From Lysobacter enzymogenes (GTDB lineage: Bacteria; Pseudomonadota; Gammaproteobacteria; Xanthomonadales; Xanthomonadaceae), in the NCBI RefSeq assembly GCF_023617245.1, contig NZ_CP067396.1:2728001-2792000 (forward strand): a DNA stretch of 64,000 nt, given 5' to 3'. The position numbers and the translations under genes are program-made. Under the pieces are notes generated by a model. The model searched no databases, had not been told where the DNA came from, and saw only the letters and a list, made by a program, of their open reading frames with translations. Shown one piece after another: positions 43,415-55,176 of the stretch. Each line of letters starts with the position of its first letter. Positions within the stretch are counted from its first letter, which is position 1.

Positions 43415-44185
43415 ATGTCCGACGTGACCCTGATGAGGATCGGCATCCTGATCGCCGGCCTGATCCTGATCGTCGCGATCGTGTTCTTCGGCCGACCGCG
43501 CAAGAGCGGCCAGGGCAAGCGCATCGCCCGCGAGGACGAGGCGCGCGGCGGCGAACGCAAGCCGGCGGCGCGCCAGGAGCCGAGCCTGGGCGAGCAGATC
43601 GAGAACGAACTGGGCGCGGGCGGCCAGCCGGTCGGCGAGGCCACCAGCCAGGCCGAACTGGAGCTGTTCGACCGCACCCTGGAAGGCGGCGCCAACGCCG
43701 CAACCAGCGAACTGGGCCGGCGCGTCAGCGACGAGTTCGACAAGATCGTGACCCTGTACCTGGCCGCGCGCGCGGGCCAGAAGCTGCACGGTCCGGACAT
43801 CGTGGTCGCGGCCGAGAAGGCCGGCCTGGTCTACGGCCACATGGGCGTCTACCACCGTCTGGTCGAGGGCCATCCCGAGCGCGGCCCGGTGTTCAGCGTG
43901 GCCAACATCATGAAGCCCGGCAGCTTCGACATGGCCCAGATCCAGGCGCTGGAGACCCCGGCGATCGCGTTCTTCCTGACCCTGCCGGCGCCGGTGCCGG
44001 CGCTCGACGCCTGGGAAACCATGCTGCCGACCGCCCAGCGCATGGCCGAACTGCTCGACGCGGTGGTCCTGGACGAACAGCGCAACGCCCTGGGCCGCCA
44101 GCGCATCGCCCACTTGCGCGACGAGTTGCGCGCCTACGACCGCCAGCGCGAAGCGCCGCCGCTGAGCAAGCCGACGCGTTGGTGA
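43415..44185 (+). CDS. zipA: Cell division protein ZipA
   Basis: The 256-residue protein anchors FtsZ to the membrane. One N-terminal transmembrane helix (RIGILIAGLILIVAIVFFG, residues 8-26) is followed by a charged, Gly/Glu-rich linker (about 30-115) and the FtsZ-binding ZipA domain (about 125-250: KLHGPDIVVAAEKAGLVYGHMG, FSVANIMKPGSFD, TPAIAFFLTLPAPV). AAAAGGAG just upstream supports the start. It lies between smc and ligA, as in relatives. Confidence 0.93.
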   Translation: MSDVTLMRIGILIAGLILIVAIVFFGRPRKSGQGKRIAREDEARGGERKPAARQEPSLGEQIENELGAGGQPVGEATSQAELELFDRTLEGGANAATSELGRRVSDEFDKIVTLYLAARAGQKLHGPDIVVAAEKAGLVYGHMGVYHRLVEGHPERGPVFSVANIMKPGSFDMAQIQALETPAIAFFLTLPAPVPALDAWETMLPTAQRMAELLDAVVLDEQRNALGRQRIAHLRDELRAYDRQREAPPLSKPTRW

Positions 44186-44234
44186 GCCTGACGCCCCGCT
44201 TCGGTGGGGCGTCGTCGTTCTGGCCGTAGTCCTT

Positions 44235-44371
44235 TGTAAGAGCGGCGCGAGCCGCGACTGCGCCAACGCAACCACGTCGAATCTTCGCCATCGCCGTCCT
44301 GGCCGAGCACCGGGCTTCCGGCTTGCGCCGTAATCGGATTGGCGCAGTCGCGGCTCGCGCCGCGTCTACAG
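44235..44371. repeat. Dispersed hairpin repeat, family C, copy 3
   Basis: The left arm at 44235-44266 (TGTAAGAGCGGCGCGAGCCG onward) pairs with the right arm at 44339-44371 with few mismatches. The loop of about 70 nt is longer than in copy 1. It lies in the 287-bp gap between zipA and ligA. Confidence 0.85.
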
Positions 44372-44472
44372 GGGCTCCAGGCCGCGACGTCGCATCACGG
44401 GCGACTTCGATCATCCACAATTGTGCGATTCCCGTTCAAAATGCCGCCATCGCCGCGCCAGGACGCCGACCC

Positions 44473-46839
44473 GTGACCCCGAACAACACCGCGGACCAAG
44501 CCGCGCAGCGCGCCGCCGAACTGCGCGCCCAACTCGAAGACGCCAACTACCGCTACTACGTCCTCGACGACCCGACCCTGGCCGATGCCGACTACGACCG
44601 CCTGCTGCGCGAACTCGAGGCGCTGGAGGCCGCGCATCCGGCGCTGGCCTCGGCCGATTCGCCGACCCAGCGCGTGGGCAGCTCGCCCTCGGGCCAGTTC
44701 GCGCAGGTCCGCCACGCGGTGCCGATGCTGTCGCTGGGCAACGCCTTCAGCGACGAGGAGGTCGCCGACTTCGTGCGCCGGATCGCCGAGCGGCTGGACC
44801 GCGACGATCCCGAGTTCTCGGTCGAACCCAAGCTCGACGGCCTGGCGATCAGCCTGCGCTACGAGAACGGCGCCTTCGTCCAGGGCGCGACCCGCGGCGA
44901 CGGCGCCACCGGAGAGGACGTCACCGCCAACCTGCGCACGGTCAAGGCCATTCCGATGAAGCTGCGCGGCGGCGACTGGCCGGCGCTGCTGGAAGTGCGC
45001 GGCGAGGTGTACATGCCGCTGGCCGCGTTCAAGGCCTACAACGAGAAGGCCATCGCCGAGGGCGGCAAGATCCTGGCCAATCCGCGCAACGGCGCGGCCG
45101 GCTCGCTGCGCCAGCTCGATCCGCGCATCACCGCGCAGCGGCCGTTGGCGTTCTACGCCTACGCCGTCGGCGTGGTCGCCGAGGATTACGCGTTGCCGGC
45201 CAGCCACTCGGCCACGCTGAAGCGACTGCGCGAGTGGGGCTTCCCGGTCAGCGCCGAAAGCGGCGTGGTCGCCGGCACCGACGGCCTGCTCGGCTACTAC
45301 CGGCAGATGGGCGCCAAGCGCGATTCGCTGCCGTTCGACATCGACGGCGTGGTCTACAAGCTCGACGATTATGCCGGCCAGCGCGAGATGGGCTTCGTCT
45401 CGCGCGCGCCGCGTTGGGCGATCGCGCACAAGTTCCCGGCCCAGGAGCAGACCACGGTGCTGGAAGGCATCGACATCCAGATCGGCCGCACCGGCGCGGC
45501 CACGCCGGTGGCGCGGCTCAAGCCGGTGCAGGTGGCCGGCGTGGTGGTCACCAACGCGACCCTGCACAACGCCGACCAGATCGCGCGCCTGGACGTGCGC
45601 ATCGGCGATACGGTGATCGTGCGCCGCGCCGGCGACGTGATTCCCGAAGTGGCGCGGGTGGTGCCCGAGTACCGCGCGCCCGACGCGCCGCAGTGGCGCA
45701 TGCCCGAGCACTGCCCGGTATGCGGCTCGGAGATCCTGCGCGAAGAGGACGGGGTGGTGTGGCGCTGCTCCGGCGGCCTCACCTGCGCCGCGCAGCGCAA
45801 GCAGGCCGTCGGCCACTTCGCTTCGCGCCGGGCGATGGACATCGAAGGCCTGGGCGATCGCTACATCGAGGACCTGTCGGACCTGGGCTATGTGCAGTCG
45901 GTCGCCGACCTGTACAAGCTCGAACTCGACGATCTGCTGGAAATGAAGCGCCGCGCCGACGAGCGCGACGGCACCACCCCCGAAACGGTCAAGGCCGGCA
46001 AGGTCGCGACCAAATGGGCCGAGAACCTGATCGAGGCCATCGACCGCAGCCGCGACACCACGCTGGAGCGGTTCCTGTTCGCGCTCGGCATCCAGCACGT
46101 CGGCGAAAGCACGGCCAAGGCGCTGTCGGCGTGGCTGGGCGACCTGGCGCTGATCCGGCGCCTGCCGTGGCCGGTGTTCAAGCGCCTGCCCGATGTCGGC
46201 GGCGAAGTCGCGCGCGCGCTCGGCCATTTCTTCGACCAGCCGGGCAACCAGCAGGTGATCGACGACCTGCTCGCGCGCGGCGTGCGCGCCGGCGAGCCGC
46301 ATCCGCCGTCGGCCAAGCTGCGCGACGGCCTCAACTTGGCGACGCTGCTGGTCGACATGGAGATTCCCAAGGTCACCAGGATCCGCGCCGACCAACTCGC
46401 CGCCGCGTTCGGCGACGCGCAGAAACTGCTCGACGCGCCGGAGCATGCCTACGTCACCGCGGGCCTGCCGGCGGAAAGCGCGCAGGCGCTGGCCTCGTGG
46501 TTGAGCGTGGACGAGAACGCGCAGCTGCTGTCCCGGGTCGGCGAGGCGCTGGCGCGGCTGGACGCGCTGACGCCGGCGGCGTCGGCCGCGCCCGCGGCGG
46601 GCGGGCCGCTGGACGGCAAGACCGCGGTGCTGACCGGCGGCCTGGACGCGATGAGCCGCGACGAAGCCAAGGAACGCCTGGAAAAGCTCGGCGCCAAGGT
46701 CTCCGGCAGCGTGTCCAAGAAGACCGGTTTCGTCGTCGCCGGCAGCGATGCCGGTTCCAAGCTGGCCAAGGCGCAGGAACTCGGCGTCGAGGTGTGGGAC
46801 GAGGCGAAGCTGCTGGCGTTCCTGGCCGAACACGAATGA
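44473..46839 (+). CDS. ligA: NAD-dependent DNA ligase LigA
   Basis: This 788-residue enzyme seals nicks in DNA with NAD. The adenylation Lys is K120 in VEPKLDGLAISLRYENG. The OB-fold, the zinc site (CPVCGSEILREEDGVVWRC ... LTCAAQRKQ), the helix-hairpin-helix region (FALGIQHVGESTAKAL) and a C-terminal BRCT domain (GKTAVLTGGLDAMSRDEA onward) follow in order. It is about 115 residues longer than the E. coli enzyme, as is common in Xanthomonadaceae. The start is taken at GTG 44473, giving MTPNNTADQA; the frame is open upstream through repeat DNA. The stop overlaps epmA (ATGA). Confidence 0.95.
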   Translation: MTPNNTADQAAQRAAELRAQLEDANYRYYVLDDPTLADADYDRLLRELEALEAAHPALASADSPTQRVGSSPSGQFAQVRHAVPMLSLGNAFSDEEVADFVRRIAERLDRDDPEFSVEPKLDGLAISLRYENGAFVQGATRGDGATGEDVTANLRTVKAIPMKLRGGDWPALLEVRGEVYMPLAAFKAYNEKAIAEGGKILANPRNGAAGSLRQLDPRITAQRPLAFYAYAVGVVAEDYALPASHSATLKRLREWGFPVSAESGVVAGTDGLLGYYRQMGAKRDSLPFDIDGVVYKLDDYAGQREMGFVSRAPRWAIAHKFPAQEQTTVLEGIDIQIGRTGAATPVARLKPVQVAGVVVTNATLHNADQIARLDVRIGDTVIVRRAGDVIPEVARVVPEYRAPDAPQWRMPEHCPVCGSEILREEDGVVWRCSGGLTCAAQRKQAVGHFASRRAMDIEGLGDRYIEDLSDLGYVQSVADLYKLELDDLLEMKRRADERDGTTPETVKAGKVATKWAENLIEAIDRSRDTTLERFLFALGIQHVGESTAKALSAWLGDLALIRRLPWPVFKRLPDVGGEVARALGHFFDQPGNQQVIDDLLARGVRAGEPHPPSAKLRDGLNLATLLVDMEIPKVTRIRADQLAAAFGDAQKLLDAPEHAYVTAGLPAESAQALASWLSVDENAQLLSRVGEALARLDALTPAASAAPAAGGPLDGKTAVLTGGLDAMSRDEAKERLEKLGAKVSGSVSKKTGFVVAGSDAGSKLAKAQELGVEVWDEAKLLAFLAEHE

Positions 46840-47831
46840 GCGCGGCGACGGCGGATGCGGGCTGGCGGCCGTCGGCCGGATTCGAGGCGCTGCGCCTGCG
46901 CGCGCGCCTGAACGCATCGGTGCGCGCGTTCTTCGCCGAGCGCGGCGCGACCGAAGTGGAAACCCCGGTGCTGTCGCGCGCCGGCAACACCGACCCGAAC
47001 ATCGCTTCGTTCGCGCTGGAATTCAGCGGCCGCACCGACGGCGCGCCGCGCACGCGCTGGCTGCGCACCTCGCCGGAGTTCCCGCTCAAGCGCCTGCTCG
47101 CCGCCGGTTTCGGCGATTGCTACGAACTCGGCCGGGTGTTCCGCGACGGCGAGGCCGGCGGCCGCCACAACCCCGAATTCACCATGCTCGAATGGTATCG
47201 GCTCGGCTGGGACCATCGCCGCCTGATCGGCGAAACCGCCGCGCTGGTGCGCGCGGCGCTGGCCCTGGTCGGGCGCGAGGCGTCGCTGCGCGAGGTCGCT
47301 TATCGCGAGTTGTATCGCGAGCGCCTCGGTTTGGATCCGTTCACCGCCGACGAGGCGCAACTGCGCGCCGCGCTCGGCGACGTGGTGATCGATCCGGACG
47401 GGTTGAACCGCGACGACTGGCTCGACCTGTTGATGACCCATCGCCTGCAGCCGCAGTTCGGCCGCGACGAGATGTTGGCCGTGCGCGATTACCCGGCCTC
47501 GCAATGCGCGTTGGCGCGGGTGCGCGAGGACGCCGACGGCTTCGCCGTGGCCGAGCGCTTCGAGTTGTACCTGGGATCGCTGGAGTTGGCCAACGGCTAT
47601 CACGAGTTGGCCGATGCGGCCGAGCAGGGCGCGCGTTTCGATCGCGATCGCGGCGTACGCGCGCAGCGCGGCGCCGCGTCGCCGCCGCGCGACGAGGCCT
47701 TGCTGGCGGCGCTCGCGTCCGGTTTTCCCGATTGCGCCGGCGTCGCCCTGGGCATGGATCGGTTGCTGATGGCGATGCTCGATACCGCGCACATCGCCGA
47801 CGTGCTGGCGTTCGACTTCACGCTCGCTTGA
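46836..47831 (+). CDS. epmA: EF-P lysine/beta-lysine ligase EpmA (class II LysRS-like)
   Basis: The 331-residue protein is a short lysyl-tRNA-synthetase paralogue that lacks the anticodon domain and attaches (beta-)lysine to elongation factor P. The class II motifs are visible: VETPVLSRAGNTDPNIASFAL, RWLRTSPEFPLKRLLAAGFGDCYELGRVFRDGE, HNPEFTMLEWYRLGWD, ELYLGSLELANGYHELADA-like region and GVALGMDRLLMAML. The start overlaps the ligA stop by four bases. No EF-P gene or lysine aminomutase gene (epmB) is in the window. Confidence 0.93.
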   Translation: MSAATADAGWRPSAGFEALRLRARLNASVRAFFAERGATEVETPVLSRAGNTDPNIASFALEFSGRTDGAPRTRWLRTSPEFPLKRLLAAGFGDCYELGRVFRDGEAGGRHNPEFTMLEWYRLGWDHRRLIGETAALVRAALALVGREASLREVAYRELYRERLGLDPFTADEAQLRAALGDVVIDPDGLNRDDWLDLLMTHRLQPQFGRDEMLAVRDYPASQCALARVREDADGFAVAERFELYLGSLELANGYHELADAAEQGARFDRDRGVRAQRGAASPPRDEALLAALASGFPDCAGVALGMDRLLMAMLDTAHIADVLAFDFTLA

Positions 47832-47935
47832 CCGCGGTGAACGCTGCGCCTGCCTGGATCGGCCGGGTGGGGGTTTTTCGTTGCAAGTTCACGGTTCGCG
47901 GTTAGAGTGATGGCACCAGTCGCAGGGGGCCATGC

Positions 47936-48706
47936 ATGGGTAGTCTGAAAGCCGCGATTCGCCTGTGCGCGTTGACCGCTGCGGCGGGCGCCAGCGCGGC
48001 CTTCGCGGTGCCGGCAACGGCCGAGCCCGCGGGCGAGCGGCTGTACGGCGGCAACCTGTTGCGTTGCGCTTCCGAAGGCGAGGAGACCGTGCGTTGCCCG
48101 GCCGATACCCGCGGCGGCGTGCGCCTGGTCCGGCGCACTTCGGGCAAGCCTTGCGTGGAAGGCACCAGCTGGGGCGCCGATCGCGGCGGCGTGTGGGTGG
48201 CGCAAGGTTGCGCGGCCGATTTCCTGCTCGGTCGCGGCGGCAGCGGCGCCGACAGCACCCGCGGCGCGCGCGTGATCAAGTGTGAGTCGCTCGGCGGGCG
48301 CTGGAACCATTGCCCGGCGCGTAGCGAGGACGGCGTGGCCCTGGCCCAGCAACTGTCCAAGCAACCCTGCCTGCGCAACCAGACCTGGGGCACCGACCGC
48401 AGCGGCGTGTGGGTCGCCGGCGGTTGCCGCGGCGAATTCCGCCTGCTCGGCGCGCAGCCCGAGGACCAACCCGCGGCGGCGGCGGCGACCGATGACGGCC
48501 GCAAGCTGATCAAGTGCGAATCCCTCGACCGCCGCGCGCGCCGCTGCGATGGCGACACCGGCTCGGGTGTGCGCATGGTCAAGCAATTGTCCAAGACCGA
48601 ATGCGTGGAAGGCCGCAGCTGGGGCTTCGATGCGCATGGCGTGTGGGTCGAAGGCGGTTGCCGCGCCGAGTTCGAGCTGGACTATCGCGGCAACGGCGGC
48701 GGCTGA
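47936..48706 (+). CDS. Secreted triple-DUF3011 protein
   Basis: A 256-residue protein with a signal peptide (about 1-28, ending ATAEPA). Three DUF3011 repeats of about 55 residues follow: LRCASEGEETVRCPADTRGG, IKCESLGGRWNHCPARSEDG and IKCESLDRRARRCDGDTGSG are their first halves. Each continues with a third Cys and ends in a TWG/SWG ... GVWVxxGC box. Every repeat has four Cys, probably two disulfides. The function of DUF3011 is not known. It shares the design of the next gene but has fewer Gly in the linkers. GGGGG just before the ATG may be the ribosome-binding site. Confidence 0.85.
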   Translation: MGSLKAAIRLCALTAAAGASAAFAVPATAEPAGERLYGGNLLRCASEGEETVRCPADTRGGVRLVRRTSGKPCVEGTSWGADRGGVWVAQGCAADFLLGRGGSGADSTRGARVIKCESLGGRWNHCPARSEDGVALAQQLSKQPCLRNQTWGTDRSGVWVAGGCRGEFRLLGAQPEDQPAAAAATDDGRKLIKCESLDRRARRCDGDTGSGVRMVKQLSKTECVEGRSWGFDAHGVWVEGGCRAEFELDYRGNGGG

Positions 48707-48967
48707 CCCGGCGGCTGCGCGAGTCCGCCGCGCGCGCAAGTCTGCGCAATGGGGCCGGATCGGTCGGTGCGCGGCGACTGTCGATAGGTCGTAAGTCATG
48801 CGACAAACGGCGGAGGCGGTCGCATGTAATCGTTTAACAATAAGCACGCGATGAATGCTTCTTGGGCATTCGCAGTCGACTTCGTCCGCGACGCGAAATC
48901 TTGAACTGGCGTTAAGCGGGCAACGCTAGAGTCCTCCGCAAAACCGATCACGACAAGGAGCCCGAAC

Positions 48968-49744
48968 ATGTCCGCACGCATGCTTTCCACCGCCGGCCTG
49001 ACCCTCGCCCTCGGCCTGGGCGCCGCGGGCGCTGCCCAGGCCGCGCCGCAATACAACGACTACGGTGGCGACGGCGGTTCGATCCGCTGCGAATCCGACA
49101 GCGGCCGCTACCGCCGCTGCAACGCCGACACCCGCGGCGGCGTGCGCCTGTCGCGCCAGCTGTCGAGCTCCTCGTGCATCCAGGGCCGCAGCTGGGGTTA
49201 CGACCGCAACGGCGTGTGGGTGTCCGAGGGCTGCCGCGCCGAGTTCGATCTGGGCCGCGGCGGCGGTTGGGGCGGCGGCAACAACGGCGGTTGGAACGGC
49301 GGCAGCGGCGGCGACGTGGTGCGCTGCGAATCCGACGGCGGCCGCATGCGCACCTGCCCGATCAACGGCAACCGCGCGCGCCTGCAGCGCCAGCTGTCGA
49401 GCTCCTCGTGCATCGAGGGCCAGAGCTGGGGCTCGCGCCAGGGCGAGGTGTGGGTCAGCAACGGCTGTCGCGCCGAGTTCGTGGCCGGCCGCGGCGGCTG
49501 GGGCGGCGGCAACGGCAACGGCGGCTGGAACGGCAACAACGGCGGCGGCTGGGGTCGCGGCCAGGAAATCAGCTGCGATTCCAACAACAACCGCCAGCAG
49601 CGCTGCAACGTGACCATCCGTCGCGATGCGCGACTGATCCGCCAGAGCTCGGGTTCGCCGTGCATCGAGGGCCAGACCTGGGGCTGGGACCGCAACGGCG
49701 TGTGGGTGTCCAACGGTTGCCGCGGGCGGTTCCAGGTCAACTGA
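48968..49744 (+). CDS. Secreted triple-DUF3011 protein with Gly/Asn-rich linkers
   Basis: A 258-residue paralogue of the preceding gene. A signal peptide (about 1-23, LALGLGAAGAAQAAPQ) is followed by three DUF3011 repeats starting at IRCESDSGRYRRC, VRCESDGGRMRTC and ISCDSNNNRQQRC. Each closes with WG ... VWVSxGCR. The linkers are tryptophan- and glycine-rich (LGRGGGWGGGNNGGWNGGS). The repeats look like lectin- or lysozyme-inhibitor-like disulfide modules, but that is only an impression. AAGGAG 9 bp before ATG 48968 fixes the start. A strong terminator follows at 49773. The 261-bp gap before it contains a TGTAATCGTTTAAC element of uncertain meaning. Confidence 0.87.
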   Translation: MSARMLSTAGLTLALGLGAAGAAQAAPQYNDYGGDGGSIRCESDSGRYRRCNADTRGGVRLSRQLSSSSCIQGRSWGYDRNGVWVSEGCRAEFDLGRGGGWGGGNNGGWNGGSGGDVVRCESDGGRMRTCPINGNRARLQRQLSSSSCIEGQSWGSRQGEVWVSNGCRAEFVAGRGGWGGGNGNGGWNGNNGGGWGRGQEISCDSNNNRQQRCNVTIRRDARLIRQSSGSPCIEGQTWGWDRNGVWVSNGCRGRFQVN

Positions 49745-49772
49745 TCGGCGCGCGGAACGAATCGATCGAGAC

Positions 49773-49807
49773 AACGCCCCGGCTGCAAGGCCGGGGCGTT
49801 TTCGTTT
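49773..49807 (+). terminator. Rho-independent terminator after the second DUF3011 gene
   Basis: AACGCCCCGGC pairs with GCCGGGGCGTT around a 6-nt loop and is followed by TTCGTTT. It starts 28 bp after the stop codon. Confidence 0.85.
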
Positions 49808-49832
49808 GGGGGATTCTCGTACCGGATCGAAC

Positions 49833-49917
49833 GGCGTCGGGCCTGAAGGCCCTCCCACAAAAGCCCGGCCCGGTGCCGGGCCGTCGCTCTTGTGGGAGGG
49901 CCTTCAGGCCCGACGCT
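49833..49917. repeat. Dispersed hairpin repeat, family B, copy 4
   Basis: GCGTCGGGCCTGAAGGCCCTCCCACAA (first part at 49833) pairs with TTGTGGGAGGGCCTTCAGGCCCGACGC (last part at 49917). Here the arms are in the reverse order compared with copies 1-3. It lies between the DUF3011 gene and mtnA. Confidence 0.85.
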
Positions 49918-49984
49918 GTTTTTCCAGACGGCGGCAACGCCCGAAGTTTCGAGACCGACACACGCATCCGCTAAACTTGCCGCC

Positions 49985-51046
49985 ATGAACGACGCCATCG
50001 ATTTCGACCGCTACGACCGCATCCGCCCGATCCGCTGGACCGGGCAGGCCCTGGAGTTGCTCGACCAGCGCAAGCTGCCGTTCGCGGTGGAGTACGTGAG
50101 CTGCGCCGACAGCGACGAAGTCGCCGCGGCGATCCACGCGCTGACCGTGCGCGGCGCCCCGGCGATCGGCATCGCCGCGGCCTGGGGCGCGGTGCTGGCC
50201 GCGCGCGCGGTCGAGGCGGCCGACGGCGCGCAGGCGCTGGCGGCGATCGAGCCGGCGTTGCAGCGGCTCAACGCCGCGCGCCCGACCGCGGTCAACCTGG
50301 CCTGGGCGCTGGCGCGCATGCGCCGCGCGCTGGACGGGACCGGCGCCGATTGGCGCGAGGTGCTGGAACGCGAGGCCCAGGCCATCGCCGAGGAAGACCT
50401 GGCCGCCAACCGCCGCATGGGCGCGCTCGGCGCGGCCCTGATCGAACCCGGCCGCGGCGTGCTGACCCACTGCAACACCGGCTCGCTGGCCACCGCCGGC
50501 TTCGGCACCGCGCTCGGCGTGATCCGCGCCGGCGTCGCCCAGGGCCGGATCGAGCGCGTGTTCGCCGGCGAGACCCGGCCGTGGCTGCAGGGCGCGCGCC
50601 TGACCGTGTGGGAACTGGAGCAGGACGGCATCGACCCGACCCTGATCGCCGATTCGGCCGCCTCGCACCTGATGAAGAGCGGGCAGGTGGGCTGGGTGAT
50701 CGTCGGCGCCGACCGCATCTGCGCCAACGGCGACACCGCCAACAAGATCGGCACTTACCAGCTCGCCATCGCCGCGCGCCACCACGGGGTCAAGTTCATG
50801 GTGGTGGCGCCGTCCTCGACCGTGGACATGGACACCGCGTCCGGCGAGCTGATCGAGATCGAGGAACGCGACCCGGGCGAACTGTTCGCCGTCGGCGGCG
50901 CGCGCACCGCGGCCGAGCGGGTCGGGGCCTGGAATCCGGTGTTCGACGTGACCCCGCACGAATTGATCGACGCCATCGTCACCGAGCGCGGGGTGATCGA
51001 ACGCCCGGATGCGGCGGCGATGCGCGAGGCGTTTTCCGCCGGCTGA
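49985..51046 (+). CDS. mtnA: S-methyl-5-thioribose-1-phosphate isomerase
   Basis: The 353-residue enzyme of the methionine salvage pathway converts methylthioribose 1-phosphate to methylthioribulose 1-phosphate. Family motifs: TVRGAPAIGIAAAWG, RPTAVNLAWAL, VLTHCNTGSLATAGFGTALG (catalytic Cys in HCNTGS), ETRPWLQGARLT, GADRICANGDTANKIGTYQLA (catalytic Asp) and NPVFDVTPHELIDAI. The start ATG 49985 matches the family's N-terminus. The neighbour gyrA is the usual one in Xanthomonadaceae. Confidence 0.95.
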   Translation: MNDAIDFDRYDRIRPIRWTGQALELLDQRKLPFAVEYVSCADSDEVAAAIHALTVRGAPAIGIAAAWGAVLAARAVEAADGAQALAAIEPALQRLNAARPTAVNLAWALARMRRALDGTGADWREVLEREAQAIAEEDLAANRRMGALGAALIEPGRGVLTHCNTGSLATAGFGTALGVIRAGVAQGRIERVFAGETRPWLQGARLTVWELEQDGIDPTLIADSAASHLMKSGQVGWVIVGADRICANGDTANKIGTYQLAIAARHHGVKFMVVAPSSTVDMDTASGELIEIEERDPGELFAVGGARTAAERVGAWNPVFDVTPHELIDAIVTERGVIERPDAAAMREAFSAG

Positions 51047-51107
51047 CGCCCGCGCGCCGACGGCGCGCCGGACGCGCGCCAGCTCTGCGTTTCCAAGGAA
51101 CAGGACG

Positions 51108-51563
51108 ATGCCCGACCGCCCCGAGCTGCCCGCGCTGATCGCGATCGATCACGACGACTACCACGCCGAACACGTCGGCCGGCTCGCCGACGGACGCCAG
51201 TTCTTCCTGACCACGCCCTTCGCCGGCGCGCTGCAGGGCGCGGCCGGCAACGAGTTCGTCGCGCTGTACCTGTTCGACGCCGCCGGCGCGCTGTTGGAGG
51301 CGCGCATCGACGAGTTCGGGCCGCGCGCGGGGATGGACCGCGAGGCGCGCAACCGCGTCTACGAGCAGCGCCTGGCCGAGCTCGGCGAGATCGAATTCGA
51401 CCGGATCGAGATCGCGCCGTTCTCGCTGACGCGCTTCGGCGTCGAGTTCGGCCTGATCCCGAACTGGCCGGAAGACGAGGGCGAGCCGCTCTCGATCAGC
51501 CTGCAGCCGGGCGATTACATGGCCTTCTTCGAGCCCTGGGACAGTGGCGACTACGACACCTGA
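51108..51563 (+). CDS. Small conserved-looking protein of unknown function
   Basis: The 151-residue acidic cytoplasmic protein was not recognised. It begins with a likely beta hairpin (LIAIDHDDYHAEHVGRLADGRQFFLTTPF), contains a predicted amphipathic helix (MDREARNRVYEQRLAELGE), and ends with beta strands (EPLSISLQPGDYMAFFEPWDSGDY). It has no signal peptide or transmembrane segment. AAGGAACAGGACG before ATG 51108 supports translation, and its codon use matches the neighbours. It follows mtnA by 61 bp in the same direction and may be co-transcribed. Confidence 0.75.
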   Translation: MPDRPELPALIAIDHDDYHAEHVGRLADGRQFFLTTPFAGALQGAAGNEFVALYLFDAAGALLEARIDEFGPRAGMDREARNRVYEQRLAELGEIEFDRIEIAPFSLTRFGVEFGLIPNWPEDEGEPLSISLQPGDYMAFFEPWDSGDYDT

Positions 51564-51964
51564 GCCCGTTTCCCCGGGCGCCTGGACGCGCCGCGCGCGG
51601 GCGCCGCGGGAGCGGGTCGCGACTGCGGGCGAGGGCGCGCGATCGGGATCGGAAAGCGGGTTTTGCCGCGCCCGCGACGGACGCCGCGGGCCGCCCGCGC
51701 GCAAGGCCCGCCGCGGATGTTGCAGCGCAGCTGAAAAACTCCGCCAAGTGCTTGTTTCTGCGTGGGAATCGGGCCCATGCGAAAGCGGTTTTGTGCTATA
51801 GTCGCGTGTCTCTTTGATGCCGCCCCTAGCGAGCTGCAGGACAGGCCCGCCGGGCTCGTGTTTCCGGTGGGTTTGTCGTGTCGGTTCTGTCGTCGTTCCC
51901 GCGGGAACGGCGGCCCCGTTCGCGCGGGGGCGTCCGAATCACTGTACGCAGCAACGGAACCCTG
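51564..51964. other. gyrA leader and promoter region
   Basis: 401 bp without a gene. Beyond the extended -10 box at 51794-51802 there are about 160 bp of transcribed leader up to gyrA. A minor inverted pair (GGCGGCCCCGTTCGCGCGGG region, near 51908-51930) was seen but is not convincing as a regulatory hairpin. Confidence 0.45.
51794..51802 (+). promoter_or_regulatory. Extended -10 promoter element before gyrA
   Basis: TGCTATAGT carries the TGn extension plus a near-consensus -10 hexamer TATAGT. No clear -35 box precedes it, as is common for extended -10 promoters. It would give a gyrA leader of about 155 nt. Confidence 0.5.
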
Positions 51965-54682
<2,718 letters not shown>

Positions 54683-55176
54683 GCGCCGGCCGCTTCGGCG
54701 GTCGTGCCCGGTTGAAGAAGACGCCGCCTTCGGGCGGCGTTTTCTTTGGGCGCGCGTACGGTCTTCCGCAGGGGATGGCGAAAGGCGCCGACGCCGCGGG
54801 TGCCGGAGAGTGGCTGCTGGAACGGCGGCAGGAGGGCGTCCGCTAAACGGCGGCCGAATCGATCGCCGAATCAGCGGTCCGATCGACGGCCCAAGCGGCA
54901 GACCAACCGGCGCGCCCAAACCACGCGTCGAGATCGCATGTCGAAACCGTCCAGGCTGGTTCGTCGTACCGGTAAGCGGCCCGTTCCGCCCTCGCCGATG
55001 CAGGCGGGGCGAGGCCATGCTGCAGCGCACGAACAGCTGCGCAGTATCGGCACGAGCGATGGGTCGCGCGCTGCGATTGCGGCGCCGTCGAAGCCGGTGC
55101 TAGCGTGCCCGGGCTTCGCCGTCGTGCGTCCATCCGCCGCGTTCCGGCGCTTTCCCGCCTGCCCTGGAGTCCGCCC
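54683..55176. other. Gap between gyrA and the YceI-family gene
   Basis: 494 bp. After the gyrA terminator (54721-54747) there is GC-rich sequence with short repeats of CGATCG/CGGC, no gene with a ribosome-binding site, and no clear promoter. CTGGAG 10 bp before 55177 is the probable ribosome-binding site of the YceI gene. Confidence 0.5.
54721..54747 (+). terminator. Rho-independent terminator after gyrA
   Basis: ACGCCGCC pairs with GGCGGCGT across a TTCG tetraloop, followed by TTTCTTT. It lies 39 bp after the gyrA stop. Confidence 0.88.

Noticed and set aside
48825..48838. TGTAATCGTTTAAC before the second DUF3011 gene, resembling the LacI-type operators
   Set aside because: The right half does not match (TTTAAC versus TTTACA) and the gene has no link to sugar use. 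It is probably part of an AT-richer promoter region.
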